Source of the DNA: Candidatus Pelagibacterales bacterium
GTDB taxonomy: Bacteria; Pseudomonadota; Alphaproteobacteria; TMED109
Assembly: GCA_002684605.1 (NCBI GenBank)
Contig: NYVM01000012.1
Location: forward strand, 19,365-44,013
Reading direction: 5' to 3'
Length of the DNA: 24,649 nucleotides
The notes beneath the pieces were generated by a model that was not told the DNA's origin, ran no database searches, and saw only the letters and a list, made by a program, of their open reading frames with translations. The first letter of the stretch is position 1. Each line of letters starts with the position of its first letter. The position numbers and the translations under genes are program-made. Shown here in pieces: positions 16,027 to 24,649 of this stretch.

Positions 16027-16796
16027 CATTTTGGCTTTTCATAGTATTTTATTGCCTGTAGGTCTCCAATAACTTGATACTCTAAATAGTCAAAAATTAC
16101 TTTATTAACTACACCCGTTTCAGAATCTACTATAATTTCAATTTCATTTTCCGGTCTTATCGTATTTTTAAAATAATTATAACTTGCAGACCTAATTACC
16201 TTGTAAAGATTTCCTTTAATGAGAGTACTCTTAGAAAAAGAGCTAACATTATTTAAAGAGTCATAATCTTCTCCAGTAAAAACTATATAATTAGCAAAAT
16301 TTTCATCACCTATATCATAAAGACTTAATAAAAAATGTTTCATAGGAAATAATGTATTGGATGGTATATTTATAACTTTATTATGAGGAGATATGTAAAT
16401 AATTTTTCCTATATCTCCTTTTATATAAGCTTCTCCCTCATATGAAGAAACCTCTGTGTTATTTACTATCGTTTTAGACATAAACCTAAAAGCATCATGG
16501 TTTTTAGATTCCCAAATAGAATATCTAAAAATATTTCTCATCTGTGAACCATTTTTATCAGTCATATCTACGGTTGTATTCTGATTAACTACCCAACCAT
16601 CGCAAGAAAATTTTGTTGTTAAATGCATTTCTCCCATAATATTATGTACTTTTGAAGAGTTTGAAACTTTTCCTATACTCAAATGATAGATCGCCTCATG
16701 CGGTTTAAATTTATTCCAACTTTTCTGTTCTGCAACAGCAATATTACTACAAAATAAAATACCATATAAAATAACTAAAATTTTCTTTATGCACAT
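16023..16796 (-). CDS. eipB: EipB-like cell envelope integrity protein (DUF1849)
   Basis: The 257-residue protein has a Sec signal peptide (hydrophobic 6-20, cleavage after AVA at 22) and then the DUF1849 pattern: HEAIYHLS (33-40), FSCDGW (63-68), and SIWES...AFRFMSKT. In Brucella EipB the fold is a periplasmic beta-spiral closed by one disulfide between the Cys of CDGW and a Cys near the C-terminus. Here the pair would be C65 and C257, the very last residue. EipB supports envelope stability in Alphaproteobacteria. The codon for the terminal Cys (16028-16026) and the stop overlap the end of the HAD gene. It is divergent from the RidA gene across 87 bases. Confidence 0.87.
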   Translation of the reverse strand: MCIKKILVILYGILFCSNIAVAEQKSWNKFKPHEAIYHLSIGKVSNSSKVHNIMGEMHLTTKFSCDGWVVNQNTTVDMTDKNGSQMRNIFRYSIWESKNHDAFRFMSKTIVNNTEVSSYEGEAYIKGDIGKIIYISPHNKVINIPSNTLFPMKHFLLSLYDIGDENFANYIVFTGEDYDSLNNVSSFSKSTLIKGNLYKVIRSASYNYFKNTIRPENEIEIIVDSETGVVNKVIFDYLEYQVIGDLQAIKYYEKPKC

Positions 16797-16883
16797 AGTA
16801 AAAACTCATTTAAATTAAAAAACTTGCTACATTAAACTTTAACTAATAAATATTCTTATAATATAAATTATAAAGGAATTAAT

Positions 16884-17348
16884 ATGAATGATATAGATAA
16901 AAAATTACAAGATCTAGGTATTACTCTTCCAAATGCACCTATGCCTGCCGCTAATTATATCCCATATGTCATTACAGGTAAATTAGTCTTTATTTCAGGA
17001 CAAGTTCCATTTGAAAATGGTGAAATCAAGCATACAGGAAAAGTTGGTAAAGATATTGATGTTGATCTAGCTAAATTAATAGCTAGAATCTGTGCCTTAA
17101 ATATAATTTCTGTTTTAAAAAATGCTCTTAATGGAGACTTATCAAAAGTAAATCAATGTGTAAAATTAGGTATTTTTGTTTCTTGTACTAATGATTTTCA
17201 TCAACAACCCGAAGTTGCAAATGGCGCATCTGACTTAATGGTGGAAATATTTGGTAACAAAGGAAAACATGCTAGATTTGCAGTAGGAACTAATAGTCTT
17301 CCAAAAAATGTTCCTGTAGAAGTAGATGCAGTATTTGAAATTAAGTAA
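16884..17348 (+). CDS. RidA/YjgF-family protein
   Basis: This 154-residue protein belongs to the longer RidA-like subgroup that starts KLQDLGITLPNAP and has GKLVFISGQVPFENG (32-46) and KHARFAVGTNSLPKNVPVEVDAVFEI (128-153). The Arg of HARFAVG (R131) corresponds to the RidA arginine that binds the imine/enamine carboxylate, and E147 to the C-terminal acidic residue. RidA proteins deaminate reactive 2-aminoacrylate-type intermediates; whether this subgroup does so is less certain. A strong Shine-Dalgarno AAAGGA lies before the ATG, and a TATAAT (16857-16862) within a small inverted repeat (16856-16873) may be its -10. The FemAB-like gene follows after 14 bases. Confidence 0.92.
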   Translation: MNDIDKKLQDLGITLPNAPMPAANYIPYVITGKLVFISGQVPFENGEIKHTGKVGKDIDVDLAKLIARICALNIISVLKNALNGDLSKVNQCVKLGIFVSCTNDFHQQPEVANGASDLMVEIFGNKGKHARFAVGTNSLPKNVPVEVDAVFEIK

Positions 17349-17362
17349 TTAGCTTTTTAATA

Positions 17363-18508
17363 ATGTATTCATTTTCAATAAGCAAAAGTATTAAAAATAT
17401 TGGTAAGAAAGAATGGGATAAATGTGCAGGAAATGATAACCCTTTTTTGTCATATATATTCCTAAAAAATCTTGAAGATTCTAAATCAATTGGATCAGGA
17501 ACATCATGGCTACCAAATTATGTTCTTATCAAGAGTAAAAATATAATTGTAGCTGTATGTCCAATGTATATTAAATTGGATAGCCAAGGAGAGTATATTT
17601 TCGATCATTCATGGGCAAATGCATATTATAATGCAGGAGGAAATTACTACCCAAAAATTCAGTTATCGGTGCCTTTTACACCAGTAGCTGGTAACAGAAT
17701 TTTGATAAATAATAATATTAATGAAACAGAATCTAATATTATAATTGAGGCTTTTGCTGAATACTTAATAGAGTTAACTGATGCTAATTATTCCTCATCG
17801 CATATTACTTTTTGTACTAACTATGAATGCAAAATTTTAGAAAATAAAAATTTTCTTACTAGAGTTGGCGAGCAATTTCATTGGAAAAATGATAATTATA
17901 ATTGCTTTGATGATTTTTTAAATTCTTTAAACTCTAGAAAACGCAAGGCTATATCTAAGGAAAGAAGGAATATTAATAATAGTACTATTAAGATTACTCA
18001 TAAAACAGGAAAAAATATTACTAATACTGACTGGGAGACCATGTATAATTTTTATCTTAATACGTCAGATAAAAAATGGGGACAGGCATACTTAAATAAA
18101 AAATTTTTTGATTTACTAGCAAAAAATTTTTCGGATAAAATATTAATTGTGTTTGCTGAAGATAACGATATAAAAATTGCAGGAGCTATGCATGTGATTG
18201 GCCATAACACACTTTTTGGAAGATATTGGGGTTCCTGTACTGAAGTCAAATATTTGCATTTTGAATTATGCTATTACCAAGCTATTGATTGGGCTATAAA
18301 TCATAAATATAAATTTGTTGAGGGTGGAGCACAAGGACCGCACAAAATACAAAGAGGTTATTTGCCTGAAAAAACATATAGCTCTCATTATATTGCAGAT
18401 GTTAATTTTAGAAAAGCTGTGAAAACATTTTTATTAGAAGAAGTAAAAATAATAAATAATGATATTGAACTAATTAAAAAAAAATATACACCATTTAAAA
18501 AGAAATAA
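17363..18508 (+). CDS. FemAB-like GNAT acyltransferase (COG3146/DUF482 type)
   Basis: The 381-residue protein matches the FemAB_like family (PF04339) of double-GNAT proteins often called peptidoglycan biosynthesis/recognition proteins. Recognised segments are NPFLSYIFLKNLEDS (26-40), GTSWLPNYV (48-56), FDHSWANAYYNAGGNYYPKIQ (69-89) split by the usual VPFTPVAGNR, the RKRKAISKERR basic block (193-203), and FVEGGAQGPHKIQRGYLPEKTYSSHYI (about 317-343). The activity is undetermined; an aminoacyl or acyl transfer at the envelope is the usual guess. It is cytoplasmic with no signal peptide, cotranscribed with the RidA gene, and ends five bases before the clpA stop codon. Confidence 0.88.
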   Translation: MYSFSISKSIKNIGKKEWDKCAGNDNPFLSYIFLKNLEDSKSIGSGTSWLPNYVLIKSKNIIVAVCPMYIKLDSQGEYIFDHSWANAYYNAGGNYYPKIQLSVPFTPVAGNRILINNNINETESNIIIEAFAEYLIELTDANYSSSHITFCTNYECKILENKNFLTRVGEQFHWKNDNYNCFDDFLNSLNSRKRKAISKERRNINNSTIKITHKTGKNITNTDWETMYNFYLNTSDKKWGQAYLNKKFFDLLAKNFSDKILIVFAEDNDIKIAGAMHVIGHNTLFGRYWGSCTEVKYLHFELCYYQAIDWAINHKYKFVEGGAQGPHKIQRGYLPEKTYSSHYIADVNFRKAVKTFLLEEVKIINNDIELIKKKYTPFKKK

Positions 18509-18527
18509 TACTTCTAAAGTATTTTTT
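18507..18527. terminator. Candidate bidirectional terminator between the FemAB-like gene and clpA
   Basis: The arms AATACTT (18507-18513) and AAGTATT (18517-18523) pair perfectly around CTA. On the plus strand they lead into TTTTTTCTTT, and on the minus strand into ATTTCTTTTT, so either gene could use the hairpin. The three-base loop is exactly the clpA stop codon (TAG on the minus strand), and the arms overlap the last codons of both genes. The stem is AT-rich and so weak. Confidence 0.45.
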
Positions 18528-20775
18528 CTTTAACTTTCTCATCTAGCTTAACATTAAATACAAAAACTCCTTCCTTTATGGATACCTTTATATGTCCACC
18601 ATTTGCCAAGTCTCCAAATAAAATTTTATCTGCTAAAGGTTTTTTTATTTTTTCTTGTATTACTCTTGCTAAAGGTCTAGCTCCGTATACAGGGTCAAAA
18701 CCTTTCTCAGCTAATAAAACTTTTGCTTCTTTATTTAATTCTATAGTTACTTTTCTTTCTTCTAGTTGAGCTTCTAACTGATCAATAAACTTATCAACAA
18801 TCTTTTCTATTACACCTTCATTAAGGTTTTTAAATTTAATAATAGCATCTAATCTATTCCTAAACTCTGGAGCAAATAAATTTTTAATAGCAGTTGTATC
18901 ATCTCCTAAACTATTCTTCTTTCCAAAACCAATTGGTGTTTTAGCTAAATCAGCTGCACCTGCATTAGAAGTCATAATTAAAATTATATTTCTAAAATCT
19001 ATAGTTTTACCATTATTATCTGTTAGTTTTCCATGGTCCATTATTTGCAATAATATATTGAATAAATCAGGATGCGCTTTTTCTATTTCATCAAGCAGTA
19101 GAACAGCATGAGGATTTTGATCTACTTTATCTGTTAACAAGCCTCCTTGATCAAAACCTACATATCCTGGAGGAGCCCCTATTAACCTTGATACAGAATG
19201 CCTTTCCATATACTCAGACATATCAAACCTCATCAACTCTAACCCTAAATTTCTTGCAAGTTGTTTTGATATTTCTGTTTTTCCTACGCCTGTTGGTCCT
19301 GTAAATAAATAGCAGCCAATAGGTTTTTCCATATCCCTTAAGCCAGCTCTTGACAACTTAATAGCATCTGATAACTCGCCTACAGCCTCATCTTGTCCAT
19401 AAACAACTAATTTTAAATCTCTATTTAGGTTTAATAATTGCTCTTTATCGTTTCTATTTACTCTTTTTGATGGAATTCTAGCAATTTTAGCTATGATGTT
19501 CTCTAAATCAGAAACTCCAAGTAATTTTTTTCTTCGTGAAGGTGGTAATAGCCTTTGAGACGCTCCCAGTTCATCAATAACATCTATAGCTTTGTCGGGT
19601 AGCTTTCTATCACCTATATACCTATCACTTAAATCTACTGCTGCCTTGATTGCAGCCTGTGTATATTTTACATCATGATGCTCCTCATAATAAGACTTGA
19701 GTCCAATCAAAATTTTAACAGCATCTTTTTTTGTAGGCTCTGCAACATCTATTTTTTGAAACCTTCTAACTAAAGCCCTATCTTTTTCAAAATGACTTCT
19801 ATATTCCTTATATGTAGTAGACCCTATGCATTTCAATTCACCTGATGCTAGTGCAGGTTTAAGTAAGTTAGATGCATCCATAGATCCTCCGCTAGTAGCA
19901 CCAGCTCCTACGACAGTGTGGATTTCATCTATAAATAAAATAGCCTTATCATTTAATGAGACCTCTTTTAATATTGCTTTTAACCTTTCTTCAAAATCAC
20001 CTCTATATCTTGTTCCTGCAAGTAATGTTCCCATATCCAAACTATAAATTATAGCATCTTTTAATATATCTGGAATTTCATTATTTATAATTTTTCTTGC
20101 TAATCCCTCTGCAATTGCTGTTTTTCCAACACCAGGGTCACCTACATATAATGGGTTGTTTTTTGACCTTCTACATAAAACCTGAATAGTTCTATTTACT
20201 TCATCTTCTCTTCCAATTAAAGGATCTATTTCGCCTTTTTGCGCCTTTACATTTAAATTAACACAATATGTTTCTAAAGCACTTTTTGGTTTATTTGTCT
20301 TAGCCTCATCCTTATTAATATTATCTTGCTCACTAAAATTAATATCTTCTTTTCCTCCATGACTAAGAAAAGTTACTGCGTCTAAACGAGTCATTTTTTG
20401 TTTATTTAAATAATATACTGCATGACTTTCCCTCTCACTAAATATTGCTACTAATATATTAGCTCCCGTAACTTCTTCATTTCCTGACATTTGTACATGA
20501 TGAGCTGCTCTTTGAACCACTCTTTGAAAAGATGCTGTTGGCTTTACTTCACTACCTTTATTTATTTTTAATGAGGTTAATTCATTTATAATAAAATCAT
20601 GTATAATTGCTCTTAATTCTTCAACGTCAATATTACATGATAATAAGACTTCATTTGCGTCTTCATCATCAATTAATGCTAATAACAAATGTTCTAATGT
20701 GACATATTCATGCTCATTTGTTGATGCTAATTCGAAAGCTTTATTTAAAGTTTTTTCGAGTCTATCTGATAACAT
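18514..20775 (-). CDS. clpA: ATP-dependent Clp protease ATP-binding subunit ClpA
   Basis: ClpA unfolds substrates and feeds them to ClpP. From the chosen start the protein has 753 residues: N-domain repeats (1-140), D1 with Walker A GDPGVGKT (212-219) and Walker B ILFIDE (279-284), and D2 with Walker A GPTGVGKT (493-500) and Walker B VLLLDE (558-563). The ClpP-docking loop I-G-F is at 615-617, which separates it from ClpB. A start seven codons upstream (20796) is open, but the ATG at 20775 matches the conserved ClpA N-terminus ([13 protein letters not shown]). It also overlaps the clpS stop by one base (TAATG), a usual coupling. It is convergent with the FemAB-like gene. Confidence 0.97.
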   Translation of the reverse strand: MLSDRLEKTLNKAFELASTNEHEYVTLEHLLLALIDDEDANEVLLSCNIDVEELRAIIHDFIINELTSLKINKGSEVKPTASFQRVVQRAAHHVQMSGNEEVTGANILVAIFSERESHAVYYLNKQKMTRLDAVTFLSHGGKEDINFSEQDNINKDEAKTNKPKSALETYCVNLNVKAQKGEIDPLIGREDEVNRTIQVLCRRSKNNPLYVGDPGVGKTAIAEGLARKIINNEIPDILKDAIIYSLDMGTLLAGTRYRGDFEERLKAILKEVSLNDKAILFIDEIHTVVGAGATSGGSMDASNLLKPALASGELKCIGSTTYKEYRSHFEKDRALVRRFQKIDVAEPTKKDAVKILIGLKSYYEEHHDVKYTQAAIKAAVDLSDRYIGDRKLPDKAIDVIDELGASQRLLPPSRRKKLLGVSDLENIIAKIARIPSKRVNRNDKEQLLNLNRDLKLVVYGQDEAVGELSDAIKLSRAGLRDMEKPIGCYLFTGPTGVGKTEISKQLARNLGLELMRFDMSEYMERHSVSRLIGAPPGYVGFDQGGLLTDKVDQNPHAVLLLDEIEKAHPDLFNILLQIMDHGKLTDNNGKTIDFRNIILIMTSNAGAADLAKTPIGFGKKNSLGDDTTAIKNLFAPEFRNRLDAIIKFKNLNEGVIEKIVDKFIDQLEAQLEERKVTIELNKEAKVLLAEKGFDPVYGARPLARVIQEKIKKPLADKILFGDLANGGHIKVSIKEGVFVFNVKLDEKVKEKIL

Positions 20776-21098
20776 TATTCTTTTTCCATTGCACATTGAA
20801 GAGGATGTTGATTTTTTTTAGCAAAATCCATAACTTGTACTACTTTTGTTTCCGCAACTTCATAGGGGTATAAACCACATACACCCATACCTTTTTGATG
20901 AACATGTAACATTATTTGGGTTGCTTCAGCTCTTGATTTTTTAAAAAACCTTTCTAAAACTAATATAACAAACTCCATTGGCGTATAATCATCATTCATT
21001 ATTAGAACCTGATAGAAAGATGGTTTTTTAACTTCTATTTTTTCTTCAATAATAGTTCCTGTATTATTAGAACTTGTATTGTTTTCTTTTGAACTCAT
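20775..21098 (-). CDS. clpS: ClpA adaptor protein ClpS
   Basis: ClpS (107 residues) binds proteins with bulky hydrophobic N-terminal residues and hands them to ClpA. The core begins at about residue 27 with [18 protein letters not shown], where the N-D-D residues and the following M line the N-degron pocket. [19 protein letters not shown] (64-82) carries the pocket His and the ClpA-binding surface. The first 25 residues are a flexible Ser/Asn-rich tail, which in ClpS is needed to load ClpA. GAGG lies before the ATG. It is coupled to clpA by a one-base overlap. Confidence 0.97.
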   Translation of the reverse strand: MSSKENNTSSNNTGTIIEEKIEVKKPSFYQVLIMNDDYTPMEFVILVLERFFKKSRAEATQIMLHVHQKGMGVCGLYPYEVAETKVVQVMDFAKKNQHPLQCAMEKE

Positions 21099-21139
21099 AA
21101 TATATTTATATCCTCATCAGACAATTACTTACTAATATA

Positions 21140-21167
21140 ATAGTATTCTAAATAGAAACAATACTAT
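21140..21167. repeat. 8-bp inverted repeat between algC/manB and clpS
   Basis: The arms ATAGTATT (21140-21147) and AATACTAT (21160-21167) pair perfectly around a 12-base loop. They lie 42 bases upstream of the clpS ATG and 20 bases past the algC/manB stop. No T run follows on the minus strand. It may be a weak transcript-end hairpin or a site near the clpS promoter; chance is possible in such AT-rich DNA. Confidence 0.35.
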
Positions 21168-21187
21168 ATTTAATTATATATAAATAA

Positions 21188-22567
21188 TTATTTTAAACTT
21201 AAATCAAATTTCTTTAAATAATAACTTAATTCTTCTTGAAGTTTATTAAGTGAATCTTGGCTATCTGCCTCAATTCTAGCAACTAGTACAGCTTGAGTAT
21301 TTGAAGCTCTCAATAACCACCAACCAGAATCTTTTTGCACTCTTAATCCATCAATTTTATTTACTATTAAACCTGCTTTATCAAGTAATAACGATAAATC
21401 TTTTATAATAGAAAACTTTACTTCATCTGGACAATTTATCTTAATTTCTTGGGTAGAAAAGGTTTTAGGTAAACTATTTAAAAAATCATCTAAAGAATAA
21501 TTATCACAGATTAATTCTAAGACTCTTAACGCGGCATATATTCCATCATCATAACCATAATACCTATCTGAAAAAAATATATGACCTGACATTTCTCCTG
21601 CCAATGGTGAAGAAATTTCTTTCATCTTAGATTTAATGAAAGAGTGTCCTGTTTTCCACATTACAGGAATACCTCCCAATCTTTTTATCTCATTAAATAA
21701 AGTTTGGGATGCTTTCACATCAGCTATAATTGGTGAATTTGGATGATCTTTTAGTACCTCCTGAGATAATAATGCAACTATTTGGTCTCCCCATATAATA
21801 TTACCTTTACCAGATACTAAACCTAATCTATCTCCATCTCCATCAAAAGCTACACCAACATCAAAGTTATTATTTTTTACAATTGATATAAGCTCTTCCA
21901 AGTTTTTAGGATCAGTAGGATCAGGATGATGAGCCGGAAAAGACCCGTCAATATCTTCATTTATTAAAATATGTTCTCCAGGAAGGCATCTAACTAACTT
22001 TTTAATAATATCACCAGCTGCCCCATTACCAGGATCCCAAACTACTTTAATATTCTTTTTAAGATTATTAATTTTAGTAGATTCAAGTAAAGTTTTTATA
22101 TATTCGTCCTCAATATAATAGTTTTGTGAAGATCCCAAAGAGTAACTCCAATCAGACTTTAAACCTCTTAAACCTATATCAGAAATATCATCACCAAAAA
22201 AAGGAACAGTACCTTTCATTATTTTGAATCCATTATGATTTGAAGGGTTATGAGAACCTGTAACCATTATAGCTCCATCTGACTTTAAATGATTTGCTGC
22301 ATAATATAACATTGGAGATGGACCCAAACCTATATCTACTACTTCTGCTCCAGATTCTAATAACCCTTTTTTAAGACTCTCTACTAAATCTGGAGAAGAT
22401 AGCCTACCATCTCTACAAACAATAATTTTTTTTGAATCATTACCAAAAGAAGAAGCAAAAATATTACCTAATCTTTCCGCATCTATAGAATTAAGAGTTT
22501 CTTTTACTATTCCTCTAATATCATATGCACGTAAAATATTTTTATTAAACTTATGTGGTTCAAACAT
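21188..22567 (-). CDS. algC: Phosphomannomutase/phosphoglucomutase (AlgC/ManB type)
   Basis: The 459-residue enzyme interconverts hexose 6- and 1-phosphates. The phosphoserine is S105 in MVTGSHNPSNHNGFK, the Mg2+ loop is D242-G-D-G-D246-R, the sugar-specificity loop is GEMSGH (324-329), and the phosphate-binding loop RASNTQAVLVARIEAD lies near the end. The GEMSGH loop is typical of the dual-specificity PMM/PGM group, so glucose-1-phosphate for GalU and mannose-1-phosphate are both plausible products. It starts three bases after the ugd stop, so the galU-ugd-algC run is probably one operon. The symbol could equally be manB. Confidence 0.93.
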   Translation of the reverse strand: MFEPHKFNKNILRAYDIRGIVKETLNSIDAERLGNIFASSFGNDSKKIIVCRDGRLSSPDLVESLKKGLLESGAEVVDIGLGPSPMLYYAANHLKSDGAIMVTGSHNPSNHNGFKIMKGTVPFFGDDISDIGLRGLKSDWSYSLGSSQNYYIEDEYIKTLLESTKINNLKKNIKVVWDPGNGAAGDIIKKLVRCLPGEHILINEDIDGSFPAHHPDPTDPKNLEELISIVKNNNFDVGVAFDGDGDRLGLVSGKGNIIWGDQIVALLSQEVLKDHPNSPIIADVKASQTLFNEIKRLGGIPVMWKTGHSFIKSKMKEISSPLAGEMSGHIFFSDRYYGYDDGIYAALRVLELICDNYSLDDFLNSLPKTFSTQEIKINCPDEVKFSIIKDLSLLLDKAGLIVNKIDGLRVQKDSGWWLLRASNTQAVLVARIEADSQDSLNKLQEELSYYLKKFDLSLK

Positions 22568-22570
22568 TTA

Positions 22571-23905
22571 CTAAATATCTCCTCTGCCAACACTAATATA
22601 TCTAATACCTGCTTCTCTCATTGAATCATGTTTATAAATATTTCTAAGGTCTATAATAATTGGGTTATTTAAAGATTTTTTTATTTTTATTAAATCAAGA
22701 GCTCTAAATTCATTCCATTCAGTTATAATGACAATTACATCAGTATTTTCAATACAAGAAAAAGTATTTTCTGTCCAAATCACTCCATCAAATTCAGCCA
22801 TTTGTTTTGCATTATTCATTCCAACAGGATCATATACTTTAACTTTTTTCGCGCGTTTTAATAACTCAGGAACTATAACTAATGATGGAGACTCTCTCAT
22901 ATCATCTGTATTAGGCTTAAATGTAATTCCTAAAACTGCAATTGTTTTATTTTCAAGAAAGCCAACTGCTTCGGTTATTTTTTTTACCATATTAATCTTT
23001 CTGGAATCATTAACTTTGATTACAGTCTCTATTAAATTTGTTCTTGCTCCAGACTCTTTTCCTATCTCTGCAAGTGCTCTTGTATCTTTTGGAAAACATG
23101 ACCCACCAAATCCTGGCCCTGGGTGAAGAAATTTAGAACCTATCCTTCCGTCAAGACCTATACCCTTTGCAACATCTTGCACGTCAGCTCCAACTTTTTC
23201 ACAAATGTCTGCCATTTCATTTATAAAAGTAATTTTAGTTGCTAAAAAACCATTAGAGGCATATTTAATTAATTCTGCTGTCTCTCTTTTAGTAAATAAA
23301 ATTGGTGTTTCTCTTAAGTTTAAAGGCCTGTACAAAGTTTTTAATATAGATTTGGCAAATTCACTCGACACTCCACATACAACCCTATCTGGTCTCATAA
23401 AATCTTCTATAGCAGAACCTTCTCTAAGAAATTCAGGGTTTGAAGCTATATCAAAATTTTTACCAATTTTTAGCTCATTTCTATAATTTAAGATATAAGA
23501 TTCAATCTCTTTTCCTGTACCAACTGGAACTGTTGATTTTGTTACAATTAATTTAGGATTATCATTTATATCAATTAAATCAGCAATTTCTCTAATTACA
23601 TTATATATATACTTTAGATCTGCCTTATTATTATTGACATTAGTAGGCGTGCCCACGGCTATAAAAATAGCATCACTATCTTTAAACACCTTACTCAAAC
23701 TAGTTGAAAATGAAAGACGCTTCGCAAACATATTTTTTTTTACTAAGTCTTCAAGACTTGGTTCATAAATAGGAATTATACCATTTTGCAAATTATTTAT
23801 TTTATTTGTATCTTTATCTACACAAGTAACATTGAAACCAAACTCTGAAAAACACGTTCCAGAAACAAGACCAACATAACCAGTTCCAATAATTGTAATA
23901 TTCAT
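22571..23905 (-). CDS. ugd: UDP-glucose 6-dehydrogenase
   Basis: The 444-residue enzyme oxidises UDP-glucose to UDP-glucuronate with two NAD+. The N-terminal Rossmann motif is GTGYVG (7-12), followed by YEPSLEDLV (47-55), VGTPT and KSTVPVGTG (123-131). The central domain has LIKYASNGFLATKITFINE with K214 and N218. The catalytic Cys is C270 in GPGFGGSCFPKD. The C-terminal UDP-binding domain has GITFKPNTDDMRESPS. The length is normal. It lies between galU (12 bases upstream) and algC (3 bases downstream), so this is a UDP-glucuronate supply operon for surface polysaccharide or LPS. Confidence 0.97.
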   Translation of the reverse strand: MNITIIGTGYVGLVSGTCFSEFGFNVTCVDKDTNKINNLQNGIIPIYEPSLEDLVKKNMFAKRLSFSTSLSKVFKDSDAIFIAVGTPTNVNNNKADLKYIYNVIREIADLIDINDNPKLIVTKSTVPVGTGKEIESYILNYRNELKIGKNFDIASNPEFLREGSAIEDFMRPDRVVCGVSSEFAKSILKTLYRPLNLRETPILFTKRETAELIKYASNGFLATKITFINEMADICEKVGADVQDVAKGIGLDGRIGSKFLHPGPGFGGSCFPKDTRALAEIGKESGARTNLIETVIKVNDSRKINMVKKITEAVGFLENKTIAVLGITFKPNTDDMRESPSLVIVPELLKRAKKVKVYDPVGMNNAKQMAEFDGVIWTENTFSCIENTDVIVIITEWNEFRALDLIKIKKSLNNPIIIDLRNIYKHDSMREAGIRYISVGRGDI

Positions 23906-23917
23906 AATATTTAACCT

Positions 23918-24649
23918 TTATTTTAAATACTTATTCATAATATCTATAACTTTATTTTTATATTTACTGTTTCTTATCGCAACTGAAATTTGAGCCTCCA
24001 GAGCTCCTATAACATTTCCGCAATCATACCTATTTCCATCAAACTTATACCCTATAACTCCCTCATTTTTAATAGTGTTTTTTATAGCATCTGTAAGTTG
24101 TATTTCTCCACCAAAACCTACTTTTTTTTCAGATAAAGCATTTAATACATTTGGCAGAAGAATATATCTTCCTATTATAGCTAAATTTGAAGGAGCATCA
24201 TTAATACTTGGCTTTTCAATCATATTTTTTATAAAATAATAGTTTTTTTCATTATTATCATAATCTATAACTCCATATTTAGAAATATCAGCTGACTCTA
24301 CTTCTTGAATGGCTACAATATTAGATTTATGATCTTGATATGCACCTATCATCTGTTTAATACATGCTACTTTTGAAATTATTAGATCATCAGGTAATAT
24401 TACAGCAAATGGTCCATCTATATAATCTCTTGCACACCATATAGCATGGCCTAAACCTAATGGCTCTTCCTGAACTACCTCGATTAAGCTGTCATCAGTA
24501 ATTATATTCTTTTCTATTCCTTTTAATAAAGAAGCTTTTTTATTTTTTAAATAACTTTCTAATTTTTTATCTTTTCTAAAATAATTTATAATAGATTTTT
24601 TTTCGGGAGAACTTACAAATATAAACCTTTCAATTCCCGCCTCTCTTGC
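23918..24649 (-). CDS. galU: UTP-glucose-1-phosphate uridylyltransferase (N-terminus beyond the window edge)
   Basis: The frame ending at 23918 stays open upstream through base 24649 and does not begin at the internal ATG at 24352. Reading from the edge it gives AREAGIERFIFVSSPEKKS, then QEEPLGLGHAIWCARDYIDG, then PFAVILPDDLII and KQMIGAY, and later GYKFDGNRYDCGN. These are GalU landmarks: the EPLGLGHA loop, the LPDD metal site, and the C-terminal G-x-R-x-D-CG. The visible part is about 243 residues, so roughly 45-50 N-terminal residues with the nucleotide-binding loop are missing. GalU makes UDP-glucose from UTP and glucose-1-phosphate, the substrate of the next gene. Confidence 0.95.
   Translation of the reverse strand, partial: AREAGIERFIFVSSPEKKSIINYFRKDKKLESYLKNKKASLLKGIEKNIITDDSLIEVVQEEPLGLGHAIWCARDYIDGPFAVILPDDLIISKVACIKQMIGAYQDHKSNIVAIQEVESADISKYGVIDYDNNEKNYYFIKNMIEKPSINDAPSNLAIIGRYILLPNVLNALSEKKVGFGGEIQLTDAIKNTIKNEGVIGYKFDGNRYDCGNVIGALEAQISVAIRNSKYKNKVIDIMNKYLK

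Noticed and set aside
23918..24352. A separate 144-residue gene starting at the ATG at 24352
   Set aside because: The frame continues upstream to the window edge with clear GalU sequence, so this ATG is internal.

Overview
The window looks like a piece of a streamlined, very AT-rich alphaproteobacterial chromosome, probably a free-living marine lineage (SAR11-, HIMB59- or AEGEAN-169-like; I cannot place it more closely). The grounds are the alphaproteobacterial order gatCAB / ruvX / pyrB-pyrC-plsY-topA / rpmG, an EipB (DUF1849) protein, a zinc-free L33, a ClpS-ClpA pair, tiny intergenic gaps, and A/T at nearly every free codon position. I see no phage, transposon, integron or CRISPR, and no gene-free stretch longer than 300 bases.

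Layout. 1-1365: a DUF6165 gene cut by the window edge, divergent from a family 9 glycosyltransferase. 1378-4120 (minus): a phytanoyl-CoA-dioxygenase-like gene, then a tandem pair of small exported paralogs with a clear terminator, then another small exported protein. 4171-4260: tRNA-Ser(GCU) with its own promoter. 4334-8861 (minus): gatC-gatA-gatB, a flavin-reductase-like gene and a YfcG-type GST, packed like one operon. 8964-15378 (plus): ruvX, pyrB, pyrC', plsY, topA, rpmG, then a HAD-like gene. 16023-18508: eipB (minus), divergent from a RidA-family gene and a FemAB-like acyltransferase. 18514-24649 (minus): galU (cut by the edge), ugd, algC/manB, clpS, clpA.

How the genes work together. 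GatCAB makes Gln-tRNA and/or Asn-tRNA by transamidation. PyrB carries out the committed step of pyrimidine synthesis. GalU, Ugd and the phosphohexomutase form a route from glucose-6-phosphate through glucose-1-phosphate and UDP-glucose to UDP-glucuronate for surface glycans, which fits the glycosyltransferase at the left end. ClpS feeds N-degron substrates to ClpA(P). PlsY starts phospholipid synthesis, and EipB and the FemAB-like protein point to envelope upkeep.

The most unusual item is pyrB. Its product carries a complete Cro/XRE-type helix-turn-helix domain fused in frame to the N-terminus of aspartate carbamoyltransferase. A perfect 11-bp inverted repeat lies just upstream, directly after a TTGACA hexamer. 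The next gene is a dihydroorotase that has lost most of its metal-binding and catalytic residues. Together these suggest a catalytic complex that may also bind DNA and control its own operon; this is inference. A second item is the exported paralog pair: both proteins are predicted to begin, after signal-peptide removal, with His at position 3 (an ATCUN copper/nickel-type N-terminus), and their promoter region holds two palindromes, one resembling a Fur/Irr-type site. Compared with the usual alphaproteobacterial order, dprA and rnr are missing from this locus.
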